Shown one piece after another: positions 42,496-50,750 of a stretch of 64,000 bases of DNA; the first letter of the stretch is position 1, and each line of letters opens with the position of its first letter. The stretch comes from Actinomycetes bacterium. Lineage in GTDB: Bacteria > Actinomycetota > Acidimicrobiia > Acidimicrobiales > Bog-793. The position numbers and the translations under genes were made by a program. The stretch is from contig JAJZBI010000012.1 of assembly GCA_021798985.1 (NCBI GenBank), positions 1 to 64,000 of the forward strand, given 5' to 3'. Below the pieces are notes generated by a model. That model searched no databases. It worked only from the letters and a program-made list of their open reading frames with translations, and was not told where the DNA came from.

Positions 42496-43311
42496 TCACT
42501 CGCCGGTGATCTCGGCGACGGCCATCTGCGCCGAGGACTCGTCCACGATCGCCTTCTTCTGGGCGTAGGCGGCGACGAGGGACTGGACCGCCAGGTTGTT
42601 GACCGCCCGGGGAAGTCCCCGGCTCACCTGGTGGACGAGCGCGATCGCGTCGTCGGAGAACAGGGTGTCGGAACGCCCGGCGAGGGCCAGGTGATGGGCG
42701 AGGTACTCGCCGGTCTCGGTCGCGCTCATGCCCTGGAGGTGGTAGCGGAGGGCGATGCGTTGGTCGAGGGCGGCGAAGGCCCCGAGGCGGATCCGTCGCC
42801 GCAGCGTGGGCTGGCCGCAGAGCACGAGCGAGAAGGGGCTCACCGAGTCGAGCTCGGCGTTCATGAGCAGGCGGATGCCTTCGAGCTGCTCTGGCGAGCA
42901 CAGGTGCGCCTCGTCGATGGCGAGCACGACCCTCTTTCCGCGTTCTGCGACCTCTTGGGCGAGGAGATCCGCCGTCTGGGGCACGAGCGCTGCGGCGTGG
43001 AACCGAGGGATGCCGCCAAGCGCGGTGACGATCGCTGCGTGCAGGCCCCGGACCCCGACGGTCGGGTTCGAGAGGTAGACGACGCTGTGGCGCGACGGCT
43101 CGAGGGCGGAGATGGCGGCACGAAGCGCCACGGTCTTCCCGGCGCCGACCTCGCCGGTGACGACGCCTGCAGCTCCCTCTGCGACGAGGAAGGAGATGCG
43201 CGCCACGGCCTCTTGCTGGGAGGCCTGGCGATGGAGCGCTCCTGGTGCGACGTCCTTGCCGAAGGGCATCTTCGAGAACCCGTAGTGGGCACGGAGGCGC
43301 TCGATGCTCAT
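42496..43311 (-). CDS. TniB/ExeA-like AAA+ transposition ATPase
   Basis: 271 residues. ARISFLVAEGAAGVVTGEVGAGKTVALRAAI (Walker A near residue 56) and KRVVLAIDEAHLCSPEQLEGIRLLMN (Walker B near 132) define an AAA+ ATPase of the ExeA/TniB type. The C-terminal TPR-like part and LHHLALAGR tail fit TniB of Tn7-like and Mu-like elements. It overlaps the transposase by 4 bp (ATGA) and would select the target. Confidence 0.85.
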   Translation of the reverse strand: MSIERLRAHYGFSKMPFGKDVAPGALHRQASQQEAVARISFLVAEGAAGVVTGEVGAGKTVALRAAISALEPSRHSVVYLSNPTVGVRGLHAAIVTALGGIPRFHAAALVPQTADLLAQEVAERGKRVVLAIDEAHLCSPEQLEGIRLLMNAELDSVSPFSLVLCGQPTLRRRIRLGAFAALDQRIALRYHLQGMSATETGEYLAHHLALAGRSDTLFSDDAIALVHQVSRGLPRAVNNLAVQSLVAAYAQKKAIVDESSAQMAVAEITGE

Positions 43312-44735
43312 CGTGCCGCCTCCTCGTCCTCGTCATGGTCCTCGCCGAGCGGCCGGTCGGCGTCGAGGTCCCACGACGGCGGCGAGCAGAGCACGGCGTC
43401 CTCGCCGTGGTCCTCCTCCTCGGGCTCGTCATCGCCGCCGGCGGGATCGCCGAGGCCGTCATAGGAGATGCGGCGGCGGGAGAGCTCGTCCTCGTGGCGA
43501 GCCTGGACGATGCCGAGGTAGTCGATCCCGGTCGGCTCGACGACGAGCGGCGGCGGCGCGACGCGGGGATGGCTGTGGCGCCTGAGCACGTGAGGGACGG
43601 CCTTGCCCATCTCTCGGCCCTCGAAGTGCACCTCGATGTCGGAGAGGTCGAAGGGGTCGAAGACGAGCTCGACGCCGCGTCCGACGAGCACGGGATCGAC
43701 CTCGTAGGCGTTCCCGAACAAGGTGACGGTCCCGGTCTTTGCCACCCGGCGGCGCTCGGACCACAAGAACGCGGCGCGCAGCTGCTCGGGGCTCGGCACC
43801 TTTGGCGGACCGGCCGAGCCGAACCGCTCGATCGGGGCCTCGCCGGTCTCCGAATGGGCTCGGCGGTGATAGATCGTCTCGACCCAGGCCGAGAACCGCC
43901 GGTTCAGCTGGGTGAGGTCAGAGACGACGGCCGGGTCGATCTCGACGAGGAACTGGTGGCGGACGGTCTCGAACGCTCGCTCGATCTTGCCCCGGCCCTC
44001 TGGTCTTCCGGGTCGACTATGGACAAGGGTGATGCCGAGACAGGCACAGGCTCGGAGCAGCTGGCGGGAGACCATGGCCGAGCCGTTGTCCAGGTAGAGA
44101 CGGCGGGGAAGGCCCCGGCGCTCGATGCCCGAGCGAAGGGCGGCCTCGAGACGCAGCGTGTCCTCGGCGATGCCCCAGCGATAGCCGGTGAAGGCGCGGC
44201 TGTGGTCGTCGATGAAGCAGAACAGGTAGGTCTTCTTGTTCCCGATCACCGGGCCGTGGAGCGCGTCGCCGGTCCACAGCTCGTTCGCCTCGCCGGCCTC
44301 GAAGCGCCCGAAGGCGACGACCGGGTGGGCGATCTTGCGCGACAGCCCGATGCGGGCGAAGTAGCGCTGGATCGTGCGCTCGTCCGGTGACCAGCCGTTC
44401 ACCGTTCGGAGCAGCTCGCAGACGTGCGCTGCGGTGCGCTCGGGGCGCTCGCGGCGCAACCGCTCCGCGAGGTCGAGCACCTCGGCCGGCGTGCGCGGGT
44501 TCGCGGCGCGCGCTGGCGGCTTCAGCGCCTCGAAGCCGCCGGAGCGCAGGCTGCGCACCCAGCGGTCGATCGTGCCCCGCGACACCCGCACCGCTGCGCC
44601 GCCGGGCCCGGTGTGGGTCCTCTCGGCGAGCGCCCGGGCGCGCCGACCCCGCTCGGCCTTCGACAGGGCCTCATCGGTGAGCTCTTTCACGAGGCTGTAG
44701 CGGAACAGCGCCACGTCCGTCGCTCGGTCGTCCAT
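43308..44735 (-). CDS. DDE transposase (TniA/Mu-like, IS481-related)
   Basis: 475 residues. HTH regions (AVRVSRGTIDRWVRSLRSGG and TIQRYFARIGLSRK) precede a retroviral-integrase fold: ELWTGDALHGPVIGNKK (first Asp), RRLYLDNGSAMVSRQLL (second Asp), GRPEGRGKIERAFETVRHQF (Glu). C-terminal Mu-type beta barrel has GNAYEVDPVLVGRGVELVFDPFDLSDIEV. ATG at 44735 with GGGGG-rich upstream. Acidic tail (DDEPEEEDHGED). Confidence 0.88.
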   Translation of the reverse strand: MDDRATDVALFRYSLVKELTDEALSKAERGRRARALAERTHTGPGGAAVRVSRGTIDRWVRSLRSGGFEALKPPARAANPRTPAEVLDLAERLRRERPERTAAHVCELLRTVNGWSPDERTIQRYFARIGLSRKIAHPVVAFGRFEAGEANELWTGDALHGPVIGNKKTYLFCFIDDHSRAFTGYRWGIAEDTLRLEAALRSGIERRGLPRRLYLDNGSAMVSRQLLRACACLGITLVHSRPGRPEGRGKIERAFETVRHQFLVEIDPAVVSDLTQLNRRFSAWVETIYHRRAHSETGEAPIERFGSAGPPKVPSPEQLRAAFLWSERRRVAKTGTVTLFGNAYEVDPVLVGRGVELVFDPFDLSDIEVHFEGREMGKAVPHVLRRHSHPRVAPPPLVVEPTGIDYLGIVQARHEDELSRRRISYDGLGDPAGGDDEPEEEDHGEDAVLCSPPSWDLDADRPLGEDHDEDEEAAR

Positions 44736-44787
44736 CACGTCCCCCTTCTCGGTCCGCCCATTGGGCAGGAGAAGGCTGCTCGGCCGC

Positions 44788-45369
44788 TCAGGGCGCTCGG
44801 AAGGTGCAGCTCGTGTTGGCGAGCAGCCGCCCGCCGGTGAGCACCGACGCCCACCGAAAGCCCGGCCGGGGGCCGAGGCGACGGCCGGCCGCGCGCATGG
44901 CGACCCCGAGCGCCTCGACGGCATCGGCGAAGGGAGCGCCCTGGGCGACGATCGGCTCGAGCTCGGGGTCGAGGGCGTGGGCCATCGCCCACAGCCCGAC
45001 CCGCAGCTCCTCGGCGCAGGCCGCGAACCGGCGCAGCCAGCGGCGAACGGTGTCGAAGGGGACGCCGAGCTCGGTGGCGATGACGGCGCTCGCCTGCTTC
45101 TTCGCCTTGGTCACGAGCGCCGACACGATCGTGGACACGCTGTCCCGCCGGCGCAGCAGGCAGCGATCCGGGAGCAGCACGTGGGACCTCGCGCAGGCGC
45201 TGCAGCGCGACCGCCGCACCGAGAGGCGCTCCTCTTGACCGGCCTCCCGAACCGCCCGCTCCCTCGCCCATCCCCACGGCCGGAGCACCCCAGCACAGCT
45301 CGGGCAGGAGAGCTTCCCGGTGGAAAGGAACAGCTCGACCGCGGCCGGGTCGCTCTCTACGATGAGCAC
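44788..45369 (-). CDS. DUF6431 protein of the transposable element
   Basis: 193 residues from GTG. A zinc-ribbon N-terminus (LSCPSCAGVLRPWGWAR and SRCSACARSHVLLPDR) is followed by an HTH (KKQASAVIATELGVPFDTVRRWLRRF) and AEELRVGLWAMAHALDPELEPI. DUF6431 proteins commonly accompany TniB/DDE elements. It is within the element borders, so it is probably part of the mobile unit. Confidence 0.8.
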   Translation of the reverse strand: MLIVESDPAAVELFLSTGKLSCPSCAGVLRPWGWARERAVREAGQEERLSVRRSRCSACARSHVLLPDRCLLRRRDSVSTIVSALVTKAKKQASAVIATELGVPFDTVRRWLRRFAACAEELRVGLWAMAHALDPELEPIVAQGAPFADAVEALGVAMRAAGRRLGPRPGFRWASVLTGGRLLANTSCTFRAP

Positions 45370-45565
45370 GGACGCCCTCCGGGGTGTTTGTGGAGGACCT
45401 CCCCGTCGACTGGTCAAGGTGGAGCGGGGAGGTCCTTGCGCGTCAGGACGTCCCCACGCTGTCGTCACCGCACCGACAGCGCAACCACGCGTCCACCTGC
45501 TCGCCGTCAACGCCGTCGGTGTCGCCACCTGCCTGGCCGGTGCTCAGCGAGCGTGTCGTTCAACA

Positions 45566-45710
45566 CCTCTTTCTGGTCAGACACGCCCAGGGCGCGTCAG
45601 ATTGCGGGAGTGGCAGTCCAGAAAAGAGGGCAACCCAAGCCGGAGCCGGGTGCAGCGCCGAAGCGTCGATAGATGTTCTCTGCCAGCACTCAGACTAGCG
45701 CTGGCACCGG
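45566..45710 (-). promoter_or_regulatory. Leader of dead-resolvase pair copy 2, displaced by transposon
   Basis: This aligns with 27650-27785 (CTGGTCAGAC, GGCAGTCCAGA, GATGTTC, TAGCGCT). In copy 1 the block sits directly before the membrane-protein gene; here the 3.2-kb element lies between the two, so copy 2 may have lost its normal promoter. Confidence 0.6.
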
Positions 45711-45762
45711 GCGGATGGAAGGGAAGATGCGCCGTCCAGTGATGTGTGCCGACGCCGGTGTA

Positions 45763-46209
45763 TTACGCGACCGTCGCGACCTTCCTGCGCCCGCCTGGTC
45801 TGATCGTCACCGCTCGCTCGACCAGCACCCGCCGGATCGTCTGATCCGCCACGCCCAACCGCTGACCCAGGCTGTGCAGCGTCCAACCCTCTCGATACAG
45901 GACGACCGCCTCGTCAATCTGCGCCTCGGTCATGACCGGCCGCGTCTTGCCTGCACGGGCGACGTGCTTGGCGACCGTCGTGCGATGAAGCTCGTAGACC
46001 TTCGCCAGCTCGCAGACACGAGCACCGGCCTCATACTCGGCGATCAACGCCTCCAGCTCGGCTGGAGAGAGCCGCCGCTGAACCTGCCGCAGCACGCGCA
46101 CGTTCGGACCCCGCGCATCCTCAAACACCGTCACCGGCGACTCTTGGGCCGCGTTGCCGCCCTTGTCGACCCGACGAAGTAGCCGCCTGACCAGGGATTT
46201 TGCGGACAT
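45763..46209 (-). CDS. Stand-alone recombinase-type HTH protein
   Basis: 148 residues starting MSAKSLVRRLLRRVDKGG. Two resolvase/Hin-like helix-turn-helix units: SPAELEALIAEYEAGARVCELAKVYELHRTTVAKHV and MTEAQIDEAVVLYREGWTLHSLGQRLGVADQTIRRVL. Such HTH tails are usually fused to serine recombinases in actinobacteria. Here the resolvase domain is absent, and the dead resolvase domain protein exists separately nearby. Whether the two act together is conjecture. Confidence 0.65.
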   Translation of the reverse strand: MSAKSLVRRLLRRVDKGGNAAQESPVTVFEDARGPNVRVLRQVQRRLSPAELEALIAEYEAGARVCELAKVYELHRTTVAKHVARAGKTRPVMTEAQIDEAVVLYREGWTLHSLGQRLGVADQTIRRVLVERAVTIRPGGRRKVATVA

Positions 46210-46323
46210 GCAAGAGTTTGAGAACTCTCTACGTAGGTCCACCGCGAATTTCGGGGAATCGTTGCTGGCACACGCCGGTCGTCCTGCGGCAGTCCCTGGC
46301 GGACTCGAACTGGGCTTGGGCAA

Positions 46324-46737
46324 TTACAGCGTCGGGATCGTCTCGAAACGTTGCCGCCCTCGGAACCGGTAGATCTGAAAGTCGGCGTCGAGGGTGAAGA
46401 TTCGCCGATCGCCGCGCTCCTCCGCGAACGCCACGAGGGTGGCGTCCGCCAGGTCCATCGGTCGATCCGCGTACTGGTCCATCAATCGAGCGCTCCGGTC
46501 GACGGCGGATGGCGGGAGGTCTGCGACGACGAGTCGGTCAGTTGACACGAGGCGCCAGAGTGCTTGCTGAGCTCGAATGCCTCCAGCGCGGGCGAGCAGG
46601 TACATCGCTTCGGTGAACGCCGGCCACGTCGTGACGAGCGGGAGGATCAGGTGATCGAGTGCATCCATGCACGAAGCGTGGTCGGGCTCGTCGGCATCGA
46701 TGATCGCGATGAGCGGACCTGCGTCGGTGAGCGTCAC
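46324..46737 (-). CDS. PIN-domain toxin (VapC-like)
   Basis: 137 residues. MTLTDAGPLIAIIDADEPDHASC carries the first acidic pair, TWPAFTEAMYLLARAGG the Glu, and MDLADATLVAFAEERGDRRIFTLDADFQIYRFRG the last Asp cluster of PIN RNases. It overlaps the antitoxin gene (4 bp), so the pair is a type II toxin-antitoxin module that would cleave RNA. Confidence 0.85.
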   Translation of the reverse strand: MTLTDAGPLIAIIDADEPDHASCMDALDHLILPLVTTWPAFTEAMYLLARAGGIRAQQALWRLVSTDRLVVADLPPSAVDRSARLMDQYADRPMDLADATLVAFAEERGDRRIFTLDADFQIYRFRGRQRFETIPTL

Positions 46738-46979
46738 CGGCGTCTGCGGTCCTCTGCCAGGGTTTCGGTGAACGCGGCGCCGGTCCGGCGGGCTCGGCCG
46801 CCGCCACCGTGAACCACCCCGGCCACATCCGTGAAACGCTCGCTCGGGTGGCCGGCGAGCGTCTCCTCGGCTCGTTCTGCCGCAGCCCGGCGGAGGAATT
46901 CGGACACGGATTCGCCCTTCGCTGCCGCTGCGCGGCGTACCTTCTCGTCAAGGTCGGGATCAAGCCGAAGGCTTCGCAT
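46734..46979 (-). CDS. Ribbon-helix-helix antitoxin (VapB-like)
   Basis: 81 residues. MRSLRLDPDLDEKVRRAAAAKGESVSEFLRRAAAERAEE is a ribbon-helix-helix DNA-binding domain, followed by a flexible tail for toxin binding. It is upstream of the PIN gene. An 8-bp inverted repeat (46989-47015) just before the start is its likely operator. Confidence 0.85.
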   Translation of the reverse strand: MRSLRLDPDLDEKVRRAAAAKGESVSEFLRRAAAERAEETLAGHPSERFTDVAGVVHGGGGRARRTGAAFTETLAEDRRRR

Positions 46980-46988
46980 GTGGTAAGT

Positions 46989-47015
46989 GTATCACACAGG
47001 CGCTCAATGTGATAC
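46989..47015. promoter_or_regulatory. Operator of the RHH-PIN module
   Basis: GTATCACA (46989-46996) and TGTGATAC (47008-47015) form a perfect 8-bp inverted repeat with an 11-bp spacer, ending 10 bp from the antitoxin start, suited to RHH autoregulation. Confidence 0.6.
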
Positions 47016-47238
47016 GGCATGACGTGGCCGTTCCTCAGCACCTGCTCGGAACGAGCCGCAGGAGCCGTTTCCGCACGTCCAGCAGGTTCGAATACGAGTG
47101 TCTACGGCCCACAATCTCGGCGCGTACGAACCGCGCTGGTCGTGCCTGGCCGTGCCTCAGACCAGAATCGAATCCGACGTCGAGCTCGTGATGCCGCTCT
47201 GGCTGATGGCAGATCGCGCTCAGAGGCGTACCGGCCCG

Positions 47239-47547
47239 TCAGCTCGCCAGCAGGTTGGGTGCGAGCGTGCGGCGAAGGACTTCTTCAAGTTTGGCGGCGA
47301 TGCGGTCGGCATCCGCGTCGCCCAAGGCGGCGAGGATGATGTCGCGGGCCAGTGCCGACGTCGGCAAGCCGGCCGCGGCCGCGCGCGCGGAGAGCTGCTC
47401 GAGCTGAGCCTTGGTGAGGCGGACGGAGAGCACGGCGGGGCTGCCGGCACCGGCGCGGCGCTGCCCGCGTACATCGGGTGCGGGAGCGGTGTCCCGGCGG
47501 CCCTCGGCGTTGGCTGCTTCGGAGGCGAGGGTCTTTTCGATGCTCAT
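47239..47547 (-). CDS. Ribbon-helix-helix protein, probable antitoxin
   Basis: 102 residues starting MSIEKTLASEAANAEGRR. VLSVRLTKAQLEQLSARAAAAGLPTSALARDIILAALG is a ribbon-helix-helix motif, preceded by a disordered arginine-rich part. Its start overlaps the stop of the upstream protein (TGATG), suggesting a toxin-antitoxin pair with the toxin first. Confidence 0.65.
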   Translation of the reverse strand: MSIEKTLASEAANAEGRRDTAPAPDVRGQRRAGAGSPAVLSVRLTKAQLEQLSARAAAAGLPTSALARDIILAALGDADADRIAAKLEEVLRRTLAPNLLAS

Positions 47548-47858
47548 CACTGCTCCTCGGTCGTGAGGTAGTGGCGTTCGTCGATGGCGTTGGCACGGAA
47601 CGCCGTCGCGCCCCACAGATGGCCGTCCGCGTCGCGGACGGTGATGACGGTGACAAGGAACCCGGCCGAGTCGGACCAGCCGATCGTCCGCGCTGAGAGG
47701 CCGGTCTGCGACGCGTAGTCCGGGTCGAAGGTCACCGCGAACGCGTCCAGGTATGCCTCGTTCGCCCACGCGACGAGGATGTCGGGCTCAGTCTCGCCCT
47801 TCCGGCTCGACCTCCGCTCGATGTGCTCACGGCTGTGGGCCCAGTCGGGAACCCTCAG
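47547..47858 (-). CDS. Possible BrnT-like toxin, start unresolved
   Basis: The in-frame sequence includes VPDWAHSREHIERRSSRKGETEP, ILVAWANEAYLDAF, ARTIGWSDSAGFLVTVITVRDADGHLWGATAFRANAIDERHYL. The pattern recalls BrnT-type or other small toxins in which HxxH-type and GATAFRA segments recur. No ATG, GTG or TTG precedes the conserved part; the frame begins at a CTG at 47858 after a stop. Either a non-standard start or a frameshift is present. Confidence 0.4.
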   Translation of the reverse strand: MRVPDWAHSREHIERRSSRKGETEPDILVAWANEAYLDAFAVTFDPDYASQTGLSARTIGWSDSAGFLVTVITVRDADGHLWGATAFRANAIDERHYLTTEEQ

Positions 47859-48171
47859 TCACGTAAACAAATCTACTACGAGACGTACCCCGTGCCACCG
47901 CGAGTGGCGCTCGGCCCCTGGACGAAGAGGTAGCGGTTCGTATGCTGTCCCCCAGTGTCCACCAAATTCGCGACCGTAGGTTGCGCTTCGAACTTCAAGA
48001 TGCCGCGCTGGGCCGTCCACTCAGGCGCTAGACAGCGCTCCGATGCTCGACGCGGTCAATGTGGACGATGCGACCGCTTCTCGTCGATCCCGAGCGGGTG
48101 CTCATCATCAACGTGAGGGGGCCGTCTTTGCAGAAGGCGGCGGACTGTCTCACCGGTGATACACTCCCCGC

Positions 48172-48408
48172 GTGGGTGCTGTGACCATTCGGGAGCTCCG
48201 CAACAACGGCGGGGAGGTCGTCGACCGGGTCGAACATGGCGAGACCGTCACGGTGACCCGAGATGGGAAGCCGGTCGCGGAGCTGCGCCCTCTTCCACCG
48301 CATCCGCTCTCCGCCGAGGTCCTGCTGAGGAGGTGGCGCCGGCTTCCTCACGTCGATCCCGCTGCGCTGCCAGAGGACCTCGGCGCCGTCCTCGACTCGC
48401 GTTTGTGA
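48172..48408 (+). CDS. Phd/YefM-family antitoxin
   Basis: 78 residues from GTG. VTIRELRNNGGEVVDRVEHGETVTVTRDGKPVAELRPLP is the Phd/YefM DNA-binding fold; the C-terminus is the toxin-binding helix. The start lies 6 nt after a TACACT -10-like hexamer, so the transcript may be leaderless. The stop overlaps the toxin start (GTGA). Confidence 0.85.
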   Translation: MGAVTIRELRNNGGEVVDRVEHGETVTVTRDGKPVAELRPLPPHPLSAEVLLRRWRRLPHVDPAALPEDLGAVLDSRL

Positions 48409-48836
48409 GCAGCGCGAGGCCGGCGCGCGGCATCCTCGACACCTCAACGGTGATCCTCTTGGCGCGCATGGTCGACGCCACGACACTTCCGCGGGAGCCA
48501 CTGATCACCGCGGTCACGCTGGGCGAGCTGTCCGCGGGTCCGCTCGTTGCCGGAGACGACGCGGAGCGAGCAGCGCGCCAGGCGCACCTCCAGCAGGCCG
48601 AAGCAGACTTCGACCCGCTTCCCTTCGACGCAGCAGCAGCGCGAGCCTTTGGCCGAGTGGCGGCTTCGCTCCGCCGATCAGGGCGGAAGGCGTCGGCGCG
48701 CAGCTACGACGCCATGATCGCCGCCACGGCATTGGCGAACGATCTTCCGCTGTATACGTGCAATCCCGGCGACTTCAGCGACATCGACGGCCTCGAGGTC
48801 GTCGCGGTGCCGCATCCCGGCGTGTCTGGGCGCTGA
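48405..48836 (+). CDS. PIN-domain toxin (VapC-like)
   Basis: 143 residues. ARGILDTSTVILLARM (first Asp), ITAVTLGELSAGPLVA (Glu) and SYDAMIAATALANDLPLYTCNPGDFSDIDGLEVV (later acidic residues) make a PIN RNase. Paired with the preceding Phd/YefM antitoxin, a common actinobacterial TA module. GTG start overlaps the antitoxin stop by 4 bp. Confidence 0.87.
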   Translation: MSSARPARGILDTSTVILLARMVDATTLPREPLITAVTLGELSAGPLVAGDDAERAARQAHLQQAEADFDPLPFDAAAARAFGRVAASLRRSGRKASARSYDAMIAATALANDLPLYTCNPGDFSDIDGLEVVAVPHPGVSGR

Positions 48837-49408
48837 TCGATTCGAGCCGGCTCGGCGCCCAGTCGAAGATCCTCCACTCTCCGCTCGAGCGCTCCAAGCT
48901 CAGCACCGCTTCCTACACGATTCCCCGACGGGGTCGAAGGTGTCACACGTCACCGTCCGCCGGCATTGACTCATCTCTTCGGCTGCAGTCCACGACCCCG
49001 CCTGCGCTCAGGAAGATGTGTTGACAGAAGTATCGAGCCCAGACGCGCCGGTGCGAGCCCGTAGCCGAACGCCCCTCGAGGCTCGCGAACCGACAGCAAA
49101 CCGCGCCCGCCAGCGCGGGCAGGTCGACCTCGTCCCAGACAACGACAGGTTGACACCGAGATCACCGCAAACGAGGTCGTCCTCGCAAGGAATCTCCGAG
49201 TGGGCGTGCTCGAGCGGGGGGACCGTCTGAGGCTCCACTTGGTGCGCGTGTTCAAGCCGTAGATTGAACGTCGCGTCGCGGAGCGCGTTCATCGCGCTAT
49301 GCGTGAAAAATGCGGCGGTGAGAACACGACGATCGCTCGCTGCACGGTCTCAACATGGCGATCTTTGAGCGGTTGAACACTCTCAACTCCGGCGCACGCG
49401 TGGCGCGC
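48837..49408. other. Gene-poor stretch with decayed coding remnant
   Basis: About 570 bp with no convincing gene. Plus-strand 49147-49263 keeps a coding-like frame (DTEITANEVVLARNLRVGVLERGDRLRLHLVRVFKP, ending TAG) without a usable start, probably a fragment. Confidence 0.4.
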
Positions 49409-50581
49409 TCACGCTCCCTTCAACGCCCGAAGCACCGCGGCGTTGTCCTCAAGATGTCGGTCGTTGCTCACCATGACGAGGCCGCCATGCGCATCGCGAA
49501 TGATCCGATCCAGACTGGACTCACTGTCACGCCGATAGCCCTCGATCCCACAGATCGCAAGCGCTCCGCTTGCCGCCTCCGCGGCGAGCCGCGAGGTGCC
49601 GACTTTCAAATTGCGCAAGGCGACCATCATCGCGGCGCTCTCGAGTGCCTCGTGATCACCTTCGACGCGCTCGAACCAGGTACACGCGCTTTGCAGCAAG
49701 CTCCGCGACTTGTTGAGGAGCACGCCGAGCTCGGCAACTCGCGTCGCATCGAGCGATAGCACTCCAGGGGCACGACGGGCGCGACGGCGCACGTGCCGAT
49801 GCGCCGTCATGACGGCCGCCTCGGCGATGCCGACCCACACCGCGCTGAGCAGCAGCTGGCGGACCTGGGCCGCTCCCTGCCCAGCGATCGTGGCGAACGG
49901 CACGGGGAAGACGAGATCTGGCTCCACCGGAGACTGCAGGTGGTAGCCGTTCGAGCACGTACCTCGCAGCCCGCTCGTATTCCAGGTCGACGTCGCAGTG
50001 AGCTGCATCGCCGGGCGACGACGGACGACGAGAACCTGGTCGGTCTCCGCGCTCTCTGGCGCCCGACGACAGGTCGCTACGACGGCGTCGGCGTGGTCCC
50101 CATAAGAGATCGCAAGGACGTGCTTGTCGAGGAACAACCCCCCCTCGCGTTGCTCGAGCGCGCAGAGGCTCCGCCCCGCCGCGCCGCCGAGGCCGACCTC
50201 GCTGCTGGCGTTGCCGATAAGGAGCTGAGTCACGGCGATTTCTTCGAGCAGCGCACGCAGGCCCGGGGTCTTTCCGTGGCGTAGGAGCGTGTCAACCTCG
50301 ACCGAGTGCATCGCAAGGACCAGCGCGCTCGATGGGCAGTGTGCGGCGAGCGCCCGCAGCGCGCCGGCCATCTCCCGGACGCTGAAGCCAAGGCCGCCAT
50401 CGGCTTTGGGGATCAAGGCCGCAAGGAGGCGCTCCTCGCGCATCGCGGCGACCGTCTCGAGCGGGAACCGGGCGCGCTGGTCGACATCGCCGGCCGCCGG
50501 CGCCGCGACCTCGACACCGATGCGCCAGGCGAGCCGCTCGAGCTCTGCGCTGCTGCACGCGGGAGATAAAAGGGAATCCAA
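49409..50581 (-). CDS. Acyl-CoA dehydrogenase family protein
   Basis: 390 residues from a TTG with GAGGAGG 7 nt upstream, which gives the length usual for the family. SAELERLAWRIGVEVAAPAAGDVDQRARFPLETVAAMREERLLAALIPKADGGLGFSVREMAGALRALAAHCPSSALVLAMHSVEV is the N-terminal helical domain; QLLIGNASSEVG and YGDHADAVVATCRRA follow in the beta domain. The C-terminus has AICGIEGYRRDSESSLDRIIRDAHGGLVMVSND. A typical catalytic Glu cannot be confirmed. Role in fatty-acid or amino-acid breakdown. Confidence 0.8.
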   Translation of the reverse strand: MDSLLSPACSSAELERLAWRIGVEVAAPAAGDVDQRARFPLETVAAMREERLLAALIPKADGGLGFSVREMAGALRALAAHCPSSALVLAMHSVEVDTLLRHGKTPGLRALLEEIAVTQLLIGNASSEVGLGGAAGRSLCALEQREGGLFLDKHVLAISYGDHADAVVATCRRAPESAETDQVLVVRRRPAMQLTATSTWNTSGLRGTCSNGYHLQSPVEPDLVFPVPFATIAGQGAAQVRQLLLSAVWVGIAEAAVMTAHRHVRRRARRAPGVLSLDATRVAELGVLLNKSRSLLQSACTWFERVEGDHEALESAAMMVALRNLKVGTSRLAAEAASGALAICGIEGYRRDSESSLDRIIRDAHGGLVMVSNDRHLEDNAAVLRALKGA

Positions 50582-50750
50582 CGACCGGCCTCCTCGGGGA
50601 GCTGTGCTGCCCGTTGGGGCCAGTGATGCCCGCTGGGCCGGTCGGGAAACCGTAGGCAGGGGCGACTGCTCCACGGACGCGTGAAACCTCCTGGTCAGGG
50701 GGCAAAGGCTCGACGGGGAGCAATTCAACCGGTACGGTTCTGCCCCCGTG

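Larger units (their letters stand above)
42382..45565 (-). mobile_element. TniB-DDE-DUF6431 transposable element
   Basis: Left end TGTTGGCC and right end (inverse) TGTTGAAC share TGTTG, then 14 bp, then TGAGCAC in both. CCTCTT stands immediately outside each end (42376-42381 and 45566-45571), a 6-bp target duplication. Subterminal GTGGACGCG repeats lie at 42436 and, inverted, 45488-45496. The 3.2-kb element holds three genes (ATPase, DDE transposase, DUF6431). The flanking sequence closes to a leader like that of copy 1 when the element is removed, an independent confirmation of the borders. Confidence 0.85.

Noticed and set aside
42436-45496. GTGGACGCG repeats considered as transposon ends
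   Set aside because: They are internal to the better-supported TGTTG/TGAGCAC ends and lack target duplication; more likely subterminal transposase sites.
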